Part shown: positions 29,178 to 37,883 of the stretch, piece after piece
Position numbering within the stretch: the first letter of the stretch is position 1
Layout: every line of letters begins with the position of its first letter
From: Candidatus Omnitrophota bacterium
Lineage (GTDB): Bacteria; Ratteibacteria; UBA8468; B48-G9; JAFGKM01
DNA length: 39,322 bases
Reading direction: 5' to 3'
NCBI GenBank assembly: GCA_023818645.1
Contig: JAMWCJ010000007.1
Location: 1 to 39,322, forward strand
Notes under the pieces: model-generated
The model's input: the letters and a program-made list of their open reading frames with translations, nothing else
Told to the model about the DNA's origin: nothing
Databases searched by the model: none
Made by a program: the position numbers and the translations under genes

Positions 29178-29380
29178 ATGGGATATCCTGATTGGGTGGT
29201 AAAACACAAAAGAAAGTGAACTCCAATTCATAATATAAGAAGGCATTTTTATTTGTATGCGATAAGAGCAGATAGGACAAAGGATTGAAAATAGCCAAAA
29301 GATTAGTAAGAGATATTCAGGAAAGATAACACCAAATATAGGAGGGATGTTTGATGCTTTTAAAAATACACTAATTGATT
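29178..29380 (+). pseudogene. Decayed transposase N-terminus
   Basis: ATG at 29178: MGYPDWVVKHKRK*TPIHNIRRHFYLYAIRADRTKD*, then a shifted frame IENSQKISKRYSGKITPNIGGMFDAF. Resembles transposase N-termini of the form PDWVLKHKxKGT-IxxIxxxYYLYxxxSxWDKExKRxKKITGxxLGKITPxG. Confidence 0.68.
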
Positions 29381-29424
29381 TTATACGGAATTTGTTATCA
29401 AATTTATATTTCTTGGAGTTTATT

Positions 29425-30480
29425 TTAAGGTGCCCATTTTAAAAGATGAAGATTACCTATATTTACATTTTTGAGATATCTCTTTGCAGTTTCATAACAT
29501 TTAAAAACAGTTTCTCTTGGAGTTATTGGTAAATCATTCATATAAAATTCTGGATGGAAAATCAGTAAAGAATAAGGTATTTCCGGATTTAAAGTGGATA
29601 TAAATTTTGCTATTTTTTCAACTTCAGTTTCATCTATATATCCTGGGACAAGTAAAGTTGTTGCTGTTAATAAAGGATAATCACTTTTTTCTAAAAATTC
29701 ACCTATAATTTTAAAATTTTCCAATGTCTTTTTATTTGATACACCTGTTAAAACAATATTTAAATTTTCATCAAATGCTTTTAAATCAAACTTAATTACC
29801 CCTTTACTTTTAAGAACAACCTCTCCTATTTTTCTAACAAGATTTTTATTTCCGCAACCATTCCATTCAAAACATATCCTTATTTCCCTTTTCGTTAAAA
29901 TCTCTTCAGAAAATTTAATTACAAAAGGAAGTTGTGGTTCTGGAGAACCACCAAAAAAACAAACACAATAAACATCATCTCTATTTGCATAATTTATAAG
30001 TTGTTCAATTTTTAAAATTTCCCCCTTTTCAATAAATTTATGAGAATAATTCTGACAAAAAAGACAATCAAATGAACATCCATAAAAGAATACAGCAAGA
30101 TTATATTTACCTTTCCCATATTTCTCTGCTTCACAAAACCATTCAGCACAGCAATTTGTAGGGATTGGGTCATAATAAAAATCTAAAACGCCATAATCTG
30201 AACTTACTTTACTTTTTAAAACTCCATTTATATTTTCCCTTAATCCACAGTATCCTTTTTCTCCAGCACCAATAACACACTTATTATCGCATATCTCACA
30301 TTTTATCCCTTTTTCTGATTTAGGAGATAAAGGTGGGAGATTATATCTTTCTCTTATTTTTTTATGAACTTGTATTGAAATATTAATTGCTTCTTTGGGG
30401 TTTTCTCTTATACATTCAATACATATACCTAAATTTTCTGAAATAAATTTTTCTTTTTTGCAGATTTTACACAAACCCAT
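29425..30480 (-). CDS. Radical SAM protein, PflA-like/AmmeMemoRadiSam-like
   Basis: FYGCSFDCLFCQNYSHK (CxxxCxxC), FFGGSPEPQ, N-terminal CxxC-type cysteine clusters CKICKK, CIECIR, CEICDNKCVIG..GYCGLR. Confidence 0.82.
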   Translation of the reverse strand: MGLCKICKKEKFISENLGICIECIRENPKEAINISIQVHKKIRERYNLPPLSPKSEKGIKCEICDNKCVIGAGEKGYCGLRENINGVLKSKVSSDYGVLDFYYDPIPTNCCAEWFCEAEKYGKGKYNLAVFFYGCSFDCLFCQNYSHKFIEKGEILKIEQLINYANRDDVYCVCFFGGSPEPQLPFVIKFSEEILTKREIRICFEWNGCGNKNLVRKIGEVVLKSKGVIKFDLKAFDENLNIVLTGVSNKKTLENFKIIGEFLEKSDYPLLTATTLLVPGYIDETEVEKIAKFISTLNPEIPYSLLIFHPEFYMNDLPITPRETVFKCYETAKRYLKNVNIGNLHLLKWAP

Positions 30481-30482
30481 TT

Positions 30483-30938
30483 TTAATTTTTTACAAAGAG
30501 ATAAGTAACTTTATCTATAGATTTTAAAACACAATTACTTACCTCTTCGCCTATTTTTATTTTCTCAGGTTGAATTCCAAGAATATAGATTTCAGAATTC
30601 CCTATAAGATTTTTAAAAAGAGGAAGAGAAAAATTATGTGTATTAAAAGTTGTTTCTTTAATTTCTTCAATTTTAAAAATTCTAAAATTTCCTGGATATG
30701 AATTAAAATCAACAGAATCAATTATCAAGATTAAAGAAGGAGAGAAGTTTTTTATAATTCCTATATAGTTTTCAGGTTTATTTTCAGCATCAATTATAAG
30801 TAGATTTTTGCTTTTAATTTTTTCTTTCAATTTTTCTGCAATGATACTTCCTGCTGCATCATCTCCTTTTAATCTGTTTCCAATCCCGATTATAACTACT
30901 TTTTCTCCCTTTTTAATCCTTTCAAGTATTCTATCCAT
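30483..30938 (-). CDS. [NiFe]-hydrogenase maturation protease, HycI-type
   Basis: VVIIGIGNRLKGDDAAG, IDAENKPENYIG, IIDSVDF, THNFSLP, YILGIQPEKIKIGEEVS. Confidence 0.85.
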   Translation of the reverse strand: MDRILERIKKGEKVVIIGIGNRLKGDDAAGSIIAEKLKEKIKSKNLLIIDAENKPENYIGIIKNFSPSLILIIDSVDFNSYPGNFRIFKIEEIKETTFNTHNFSLPLFKNLIGNSEIYILGIQPEKIKIGEEVSNCVLKSIDKVTYLFVKN

Positions 30939-31555
30939 ATGTTAAAATTTTCTCCTGTCTTTGAAGATAGTTTTATAAGTTTTGATCCTGAAGAGATGTT
31001 TTTTAGGTCATTTTCAAATTTTCCAAAATCAAAATCAAGGTAAGGAACTAAATCAATCTTATTTAATATACAGAGATCCGAAACTTTAAATATCAAAGGA
31101 TATTTTTCAATTTTATCATCTCCTTCTGTAATTGAAGAAATAACAATATTTTTTTCTGTTCCTATATCAAATTCAGCAGGACATATGAGATTCCCAACAT
31201 TTTCAATAAAAAGAATTTCTATCTGTTCAAGATCTATTTCAGAAACTGCTTTTTTTACCATATTTGCATCAAGATGACATCCTCCTCCTGTATTTATTTG
31301 AATTACAGAAATATTAAATTTCAAAAATTTTTCAGAATCAACTTTCCCCTCCACATCTCCTTCAATAACTCCAAATTTAAATTCATCCTTTAATACATCA
31401 ATTGTTCTCTCAATAAAAGATGTCTTTCCACTGCCAGGAGCACCCATAACATTGATACCTAAGATATTATTTCCTCTTAAAATATTTCTTACCTGATCTG
31501 CTATTTTCTCATTTTCTTGAAATATACTTTCTTCTATTCTTATTATTTTTATCAT
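30896..31555 (-). CDS. hypB: Hydrogenase nickel-incorporation GTPase HypB
   Basis: VMGAPGSGKTSFIERTI, GVIEGDVEGKVDSEK, INTGGGCHLDANMV, FIENVGNLICPAEFDIG, LNKIDLVPY. Confidence 0.94.
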   Translation of the reverse strand: MIKIIRIEESIFQENEKIADQVRNILRGNNILGINVMGAPGSGKTSFIERTIDVLKDEFKFGVIEGDVEGKVDSEKFLKFNISVIQINTGGGCHLDANMVKKAVSEIDLEQIEILFIENVGNLICPAEFDIGTEKNIVISSITEGDDKIEKYPLIFKVSDLCILNKIDLVPYLDFDFGKFENDLKNISSGSKLIKLSSKTGENFNIWIEYLKGLKREKK

Positions 31556-31604
31556 TTTTTCTTTCCCTCTATCTTTCTGTTTTTAGAAATTTTAAGCGAA
31601 AGTA

Positions 31605-31862
31605 TTAAACTTCTATTTCAATATTTTCAACAATATATTCTCTATCATCAGGTTTTCCGTCTCTTTTAAGTTCAATCCTTGTGCCTTTGTATATCTCTTT
31701 TCCTTTAGTAAGTACAGAAAAAACAAAATTTAAATTTCCTTCATCAAGACAACTGTATGGATTTATTCTTATATTTATTTTTATTACTTTTTTTGCTTTA
31801 TTTTCTTTACAAACCGTTTCAAGTATTCTAATTAAATTATTTACAACAGAAATCTCATGCAT
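31605..31862 (-). CDS. hypA: HypA-like hydrogenase nickel chaperone lacking the zinc ribbon
   Basis: MHEISVVNNLIRILETVCKENKAKKVIKINIRINPYSCLDEGNLNFVFSVLTKGKEIYKGTRIEL; start 31862 (MHE) preferred over 31874; no CxxC pairs before the C-terminal EYIVENIEIEV. Confidence 0.82.
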   Translation of the reverse strand: MHEISVVNNLIRILETVCKENKAKKVIKINIRINPYSCLDEGNLNFVFSVLTKGKEIYKGTRIELKRDGKPDDREYIVENIEIEV

Positions 31863-32187
31863 CTTTATCCTCAATTAGGTCTTTTTCTATCTCCGTCCCT
31901 TTAACTGGTTTTACTCCACTGGTTAATGCACCATAAGATAAAGCATGAGAAGCAGTCGGAGAATTTAAAAATAAAAATACAATACATAATAATGCTTTAA
32001 GCCCTATACTTGAAAATCCAGTTAATAAAAATGTCCCAAATAAGATTGAACCAGCACCAAATGTTACACATTTTGTCGCTGTTTGAAATCGGCAGTAAAC
32101 ATCAGGCATTCGGACAAGACCAAGACATCCAAAAAAGACAAAACAAAGACCATTAAAAATTAAAAACCATCCAAAAATCTCAATCAT
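31855..32187 (-). CDS. Mrp antiporter/energy-converting-hydrogenase MnhG-like subunit
   Basis: Three TM segments; LVRMPDVYCRFQTATKCVTFGAGSILFG; SPTASHAL; RBS gggagg before ATG 32187. Confidence 0.85.
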   Translation of the reverse strand: MIEIFGWFLIFNGLCFVFFGCLGLVRMPDVYCRFQTATKCVTFGAGSILFGTFLLTGFSSIGLKALLCIVFLFLNSPTASHALSYGALTSGVKPVKGTEIEKDLIEDKDA

Positions 32188-32434
32188 CAAACTTCCTCCC
32201 TTCAAGAAATTTAGCAAGTGTAATTGTACTCACAAAACCAAGTATACTCCATGCTATAGCAATGTTCATATAAAAATCAATTCCTGTAAATAGTGAATAA
32301 AAAACGCAGTAAATAATTATTACAAGACCAAGTATATCTATTCCAACCATCCTATCTACTGCTGTCGGTCCTCTTGCTATTCTATAAATACACATAGCAA
32401 CACATATACTGATAAATATAAAAATCGCATTCAT
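32180..32434 (-). CDS. Mrp antiporter/energy-converting-hydrogenase MnhF-like subunit
   Basis: YRIARGPTAVDRMVGIDILGLVI; three TM helices. Confidence 0.88.
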   Translation of the reverse strand: MNAIFIFISICVAMCIYRIARGPTAVDRMVGIDILGLVIIIYCVFYSLFTGIDFYMNIAIAWSILGFVSTITLAKFLEGRKFDD

Positions 32435-32706
32435 TCAAACACCCTCTTTAAAATTTTTTCCATCAATCCAACTATCTTTTCTCTCTGTTGCTTTTTATCA
32501 TAAGTATAAATATAAATCCAGTGAATGTAAAGAAAGTTTTCTGTTACCTTTAATGTAAAAGTCCCTGGAGTTAATGTTATTGAATTTACTAAAATTGTCC
32601 TTGCTAAGGGAGATTTTAATTCAATAGGTATTTTAATTATACCTGGCTTTATTGGTAATCTTGGACTTAATACCCTATATGCCATCAAAATATTGGCTTT
32701 TATCAT
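32431..32706 (-). pseudogene. N-terminally truncated MnhE-like subunit
   Basis: IKANILMAYRVLSPRLPIKPGIIKIPIELKSPLARTILVNSITLTPGTFTLKV..LYIHWIYI is the C-terminal half of MnhE; the in-frame extension upstream (IVFIWY) hits TAA, so the N-terminal TM region is missing. Confidence 0.75.
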
Positions 32707-32778
32707 ATACCAGATAAATACAATGGGTTATCTCTGATTTTAGCCACCAAATTTTCTATTTCATAATATTTTAAGATG

Positions 32779-32967
32779 CTAATTGTAATTGTCAAATTTT
32801 TTTATTAGACCTAATAGTTTGTTTACTTTTTCTTCTGTTGTCAACTCTCTGTTGTTATATTTCCAGACATATTCCGCAAGATAAAATCTCCTCTTTTCTC
32901 TCCGTATCCTGCCTCTGGAAGATAATTGCCTTTTAAGATACCCCCAAAATCCTTCAAGACCATTTAC
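32779..32967 (-). pseudogene. C-terminal fragment of an IS1595/ISXO2-like DDE transposase
   Basis: Reverse-strand translation VNGLEGFWGYLKRQLSSRGRIRREKRRFYLAEYVWKYNNRELTTEEKVNKLLGLIKKFDNYN*, preceded in frame by TAG; resembles the final DDE-motif region of ISXO2-like transposases. Not in the ORF track. Confidence 0.75.
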
Positions 32968-32976
32968 TGGCTATTT

Positions 32977-33576
32977 TCAAAGATAACTCAAAACAAACCA
33001 AGGGACAGAAAAACCTACCATTTTTGAAAGAGAAAAAGTCCCTGAAAAAAGATATATAAAAACAAATGACAAAAACATAACTCCTGCTCCACCTGAAGTT
33101 ATCATAAATGCCTTATCCGCTTTTAAAAGATGTTCTTTTTCTCTATATGTTCCAATCAACCTGTAAGAGCAAAGTCCTGCAATTTCCCAGAAGAAATAAA
33201 GAGATATTAAATTATCTGAAAAAACAACTCCAAGCATACTTCCAAGAAAAATTAGAGTCCAGAAACTGAAAAAACTTTTTTCTTTTTCTTCTCTAAAATA
33301 TCCCAAGGAGTAAACAAAAATTAAAAGAGCAACAAATGTAGATGTAGTTGCAAATAGGAAACTTAAATCATCATATAAAAATGAAATCCCTAAAAATTCA
33401 AAATTTGCTTTTAAATTTCCTGGAAGAAAGAGTATCAAGATAAAGTCCAAAAATGTAATTAAAATCGCAATATAAAGAGAATATTTCTCTTTGAAAACTT
33501 TTGTCAAAAAAGCCCCTAAAAAACTAAAAATAGTAACTATAAATGTCATTTTTATCTTATTTGTGAAAATTTTCAC
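32977..33576 (-). pseudogene. C-terminally truncated NuoL/MrpA-like proton-translocating subunit
   Basis: LYFFWEIAGLCSYRLIGTYREKEHLLKADKAFMIT is the NuoL/MrpA core motif; the ORF stops at 199 aa next to the transposase fragment. Confidence 0.8.
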
Positions 33577-34033
33577 AAATTATTTTAATATAATATACTA
33601 TAAAATTTTTTTGTCAACAAAATGTATAAGTAAAGGATTTAGTAAAACTTTTCTATTTTCATCAAATTTTTGTTTTTCAGACAGAAACTTAATTTGCTAT
33701 TTTTCACCTTCTTCTTTTTCTTTTATTTTATCTACATTTTTTCAAGCATATGGAATGTAACTTGGATGTCTTAAATTCTGCAATTTTTTTAATTTTAACG
33801 ATAGAACATTATGTTTTAATACAGGAGTTCTTGAAAGATATCTTTGTGAAATACTATAATTTCATTTCTTAAATAAATGTAAATATTTTTCAAGTGATGA
33901 ATTTGTCCTGCTGAAAGATTTAACTTCTTTGTTGCTTGCATGAACTCATTTTAGAAATATGATAGACGATAAGTTTATGCTTTTTTCTAATCAACACTTT
34001 TAAACTTAATAGCAAAAAGGTATTATATTCTAT

Positions 34034-36091
34034 ATGAGGAAAAGTTATATAATTGTATTTACTATATTTTTTCTTTTTTCTGTCAAGAAAGTCCTGGAGG
34101 CAAATATGGATATTAAAAAATCTGAAGTTCTTTATGTTTCAAAAGATGGGAGTGATTCTTTTTCAGGTAGATTGAGTAGAAAAAGTAAAAATGATGGTCC
34201 TTTTTTAACAATTCAAAGGGCTATAGATGAAATTAAAAATATAAAACAAAAAAATAAAGGGTCTCTTAAAAAACCAGTTGTAATTATGATAAGAGGTGGA
34301 ACATATTTTCTTGAAAAACCAATTGAGATAGACCATCAGCATTCGGGGACTTCGGAATTCCCTGTTATTATAATGCCATATAAAAATGAAAGGGTTATAA
34401 TAAGTGGTGGTGAAAAACTTGAAAATTGGGAAATTACAAAAATCAATCAGAATGAAGTTTTTGTTTTTGAAATAAATGGGAAAAGATTTATAAATTTATG
34501 GGTAAATCAGGAAAGAGTAAATAAAGCAAGATATCCAAAAATAGGTTATTTAAAAATTTATGGATTATGTGAAGAAGACGGAAAAAAACAATGGAATGAA
34601 GGAGTTTATAAAGCAATCTTTAATAAACAGGATATTGAAAATCTGAATGAATATAAAAATGGAGAAATTATACTGATGACAAAGTGGGTTGAATCAAGAT
34701 TACCAATTTTATCAATTGATAAAGATAAAGGAATTATTGAATTTAGAAAAAGAACTGTTTTTAAACCTCAGAAAAATGACCTCTATTATATTGAAAATTT
34801 ACTACAATTTCTTGATAAAAACCAGTGGTATATTGATTTTGAAAATGAAAAATTGTATTACTTCCCTGAAAAAAATAAGAAAGATTATGAGTTTATTATT
34901 CCAAAATTTGAAAAAGTTATAAAAATTGTTGGTAAACCAGAAGAAGATAAGTTTGTTGAAAATATTCAATTTTATAATATCACTTTTTCTCACACTGAAT
35001 GGTATTTTCCTGAAAGTAGTTTAAGGGGGAAAGATGCTGGAGGTTTTGCTCAAGCAAGCGTAGAAGTACCAGGAAGTATTTATTGTGAAGGGATGAGAAA
35101 TTGTAAATTTGAAAACTGTGAAATATCACATATTGGAAACTATGGAATTGAACTTGGTAAGGGATGTCAGAAAAATAAAATTGTAAACTGTAAGATCTAT
35201 GATTTAGGAGGTGGAGGCATTAAAATAGGAGAAAGAATAATAAGAGATGAAAAAAAAATGCAAACATTTGGAAATGAAATAAGTGGATGTACAATAAATG
35301 ATGGTGGGAAAATATTTCATAGCGCAGTTGGTATATGGATTGGACAGAGTTATGACAATTTAATTTTAAATAATAAGATTTATGATTTTTATTATACTGG
35401 AATAAGCATTGGATGGACATGGGGATATGGAAAAACACTTGCAGGTAGAAATATTGTTAAATTTAATTATGTTCATCATATAGGTAAAAAAACAAATGGA
35501 GATGGTCCAATTTTAAGTGATATGGGTGGTATATATACTCTTGGAATTCAACCAGGGACTTTAATTTCAAATAACATCTTCCATGATATTTATGGATACT
35601 GGTATGGTGGATGGGGGATATATTTTGATGAAGGGAGTTCTTATATAATTGCTGAAAAAAATTTAGTTTATAATACTACTCATGGTGGATTTCACCAGCA
35701 TTATGGCAAAGAAAATATTGTTAGGAATAATATTTTTGCTTTTGGAACCCATCAGCAGATCCAAATAACAAGACCTGAACCTCATAAAAGATTTACATTT
35801 GAAAAAAATATTGTCATAGGAAAAACAGAAAAATGGATTGAAGGAGGACTTGATTTTAATTTTGTTTTTGATAAAAATTTATACTGGAAAATTGATGGTG
35901 GAGAGATAAAATTTTTTGATAGAAACAGTAAACAATATTCATTAAAAGAATGGAGAGAAAAAGGAATGGATATAAATTCTCTAATTTGTGACCCAAAATT
36001 TTATAATATAGAAAATTTTGACTTTAGATTAAAAAATGACTCACCTGCTTTTAAAATTGGTTTTGAAGAGTTTGAACTTCCAGAAAGATAA
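34034..36091 (+). CDS. Secreted right-handed parallel beta-helix protein
   Basis: LYVSKDGSDSFSGRLSRKSKNDGPFLTIQRAIDEIKN; RGGTYFLEKPIEI; beta-helix repeats CEGMRNCKFENCEISHIGNYGIELGKGCQKNKIVNCKIYDLGGGGIKIG. Confidence 0.85.
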   Translation: MRKSYIIVFTIFFLFSVKKVLEANMDIKKSEVLYVSKDGSDSFSGRLSRKSKNDGPFLTIQRAIDEIKNIKQKNKGSLKKPVVIMIRGGTYFLEKPIEIDHQHSGTSEFPVIIMPYKNERVIISGGEKLENWEITKINQNEVFVFEINGKRFINLWVNQERVNKARYPKIGYLKIYGLCEEDGKKQWNEGVYKAIFNKQDIENLNEYKNGEIILMTKWVESRLPILSIDKDKGIIEFRKRTVFKPQKNDLYYIENLLQFLDKNQWYIDFENEKLYYFPEKNKKDYEFIIPKFEKVIKIVGKPEEDKFVENIQFYNITFSHTEWYFPESSLRGKDAGGFAQASVEVPGSIYCEGMRNCKFENCEISHIGNYGIELGKGCQKNKIVNCKIYDLGGGGIKIGERIIRDEKKMQTFGNEISGCTINDGGKIFHSAVGIWIGQSYDNLILNNKIYDFYYTGISIGWTWGYGKTLAGRNIVKFNYVHHIGKKTNGDGPILSDMGGIYTLGIQPGTLISNNIFHDIYGYWYGGWGIYFDEGSSYIIAEKNLVYNTTHGGFHQHYGKENIVRNNIFAFGTHQQIQITRPEPHKRFTFEKNIVIGKTEKWIEGGLDFNFVFDKNLYWKIDGGEIKFFDRNSKQYSLKEWREKGMDINSLICDPKFYNIENFDFRLKNDSPAFKIGFEEFELPER

Positions 36092-36092
36092 A

Positions 36093-37883
36093 TCATATTT
36101 GTTGTAAAGTTAAAAATTTGTAATAAACCCCCTTTCTTTCATATAATTCGGAATGAGTCCCTTCTTCTACTATTTCCCCATTTTCAAGAACAATTATCTT
36201 TTTTGCTTCTTTGATCGTTGATAATCTATGTGCAACGATAAAGACCGTCTTTCCCTCCATTATTTTATCAATTGCTTTTTGAACAATTTTTTCAGATTCA
36301 CTATCAAGAGAAGCAGTTGCTTCATCAAATATTAATATTTCAGGATTTCTGTATATTGCTCTTGCTATTGAGATTAATTGTTTTTGCCCCCCTGATAAAT
36401 TTATTCCTCTTTCTCCAATAATTGAATTCTCTTTTTCTGGGAGTTCATTTATAAATTTAGAAATCCCAACTGTTTCTATAACCTGTTTAAATCTTTCTTC
36501 ATCATCTTCCCCAAAAGTAATATTTTCCTTTATAGTTCCATAAAAAATGACTGACTCTTGTGGAACATAGCCAATATGTTTTCTTAATGAAGAAAGTTTA
36601 AAATCTTTTATATTCTGTCCATCTATTAAAATTTCTCCTTCAGTTGGGTCAAAAAATCTAAGCAATAAACTTACCAGAGTACTTTTACCTGAACCTGTTT
36701 TTCCAACAATCCCTATTTTATCACCTTTATTTATACAAAGATTTATATTTTTTAAAACACAATTTGAATTATATGAAAATCCAACATTTTTAAATTCAAT
36801 TTTCTTCTTCAACCCATCAAAAATTTTTTTCCCTTCATCTTTCACCTGTGTTTTATAATCAAGAATGAAAAAAAGTCTTGGTAAAACAGAACTTGCATGT
36901 TTTATATGAGCGTATGTTTGCATAATTCCTTTAAGAGGACTTATTATTGAAAAAAGACCAAAGAAAAAAAGTGATAAAAAACCAGGAGTAATTACACCTG
37001 TAAGAATTTTATTACCTGCATAAAATATAATTAAACCTGTGGCAACTGCACCACATAAATCAGTAAATGGTTCAATCAATAAGAGCCTTTTATTTATTGA
37101 AATTATAGTTCTGAAAATGCTTTCATTCTCTTCCCTGAATTTTCTCAATCTATCCTGTTCAAGGTTATATGCCTTTATAATCCTCTGACCAAAAACGCTT
37201 TCATTCACAAAATTCCCTATTCTACCATATGTTTCCTGAATTATTCTTCCAAGGTTTCTTAATTTTTTTGTCCAGTTCATAACAGGTATAAGTATTACAG
37301 GATATATTAAAATTGAAACAAAACTCAACTGCCAGTCAATTATAAAAATTATTGAAAGATAACTTATTACAAGAAAGATTGGAAATATAAAATTTGGTAA
37401 AAATATTTCAAAAACATAATTAAGCAGCCCTATATCATATACAACCCTTGTTGTTAATTCACCTGTTTGAGTATAGGTATAAAAATCAAGAGAAAGGTTT
37501 AAAAACTTATTATATACTTTATCTCTGATATCTGTCTGAATTTTTGTTGAAAATAATCTAAAGAAAAGGTTGCTAAAATAAAAGCAGATGCCTTTAAACA
37601 AAAAAGTCAAAATTATAAAAACAATTAAATACTTTAACACCAATAAAGGATGATAGGAATTAATTCTTTCAATTAAAGGTTCAATTTTAATTCCAATAAA
37701 TTCAGGAAGATTTTCAGGAAGAGTTATTCTTCTTCCAGAAAGGATTCTATCTATCAATGGAATAACAGAAGTAAATGATAAAAAATTTAAAATGATATAA
37801 AAAATTGAAAGAATACCACCAACACAAACATATTTCCAATGTATCTTAATATAATTCCTTAATTTTAAATATTCTTTTATCAA
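36093..37883 (-). CDS. msbA: ABC transporter, MsbA-like lipid/exopolysaccharide exporter (permease-ATPase fusion)
   Basis: GKTGSGKSTLVSLLLRF Walker A, INLSGGQKQLISIARAIYRNPEILIFDEATASLD; adjacent to lpxB. Confidence 0.85.
   Translation of the reverse strand: MIKEYLKLRNYIKIHWKYVCVGGILSIFYIILNFLSFTSVIPLIDRILSGRRITLPENLPEFIGIKIEPLIERINSYHPLLVLKYLIVFIILTFLFKGICFYFSNLFFRLFSTKIQTDIRDKVYNKFLNLSLDFYTYTQTGELTTRVVYDIGLLNYVFEIFLPNFIFPIFLVISYLSIIFIIDWQLSFVSILIYPVILIPVMNWTKKLRNLGRIIQETYGRIGNFVNESVFGQRIIKAYNLEQDRLRKFREENESIFRTIISINKRLLLIEPFTDLCGAVATGLIIFYAGNKILTGVITPGFLSLFFFGLFSIISPLKGIMQTYAHIKHASSVLPRLFFILDYKTQVKDEGKKIFDGLKKKIEFKNVGFSYNSNCVLKNINLCINKGDKIGIVGKTGSGKSTLVSLLLRFFDPTEGEILIDGQNIKDFKLSSLRKHIGYVPQESVIFYGTIKENITFGEDDEERFKQVIETVGISKFINELPEKENSIIGERGINLSGGQKQLISIARAIYRNPEILIFDEATASLDSESEKIVQKAIDKIMEGKTVFIVAHRLSTIKEAKKIIVLENGEIVEEGTHSELYERKGVYYKFLTLQQI

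Noticed and set aside
32431-32706. MnhE ORF taken as a full-length 91-aa gene
   Set aside because: It starts in the middle of the family (IKANILMAYRVLSP), coding similarity continues upstream of the ATG (IVFIWY) before a stop, and a transposase fragment lies next to it.
33600-34030. Possible degenerate coding region on the minus strand (STRYLSRTPVLKHNVLSLKLKKLQNLRHPSYIPYA)
   Set aside because: A short open frame with a coding-like look, but I could not match it to any family; too weak to call. A frameshift-aware BLASTX would settle it.
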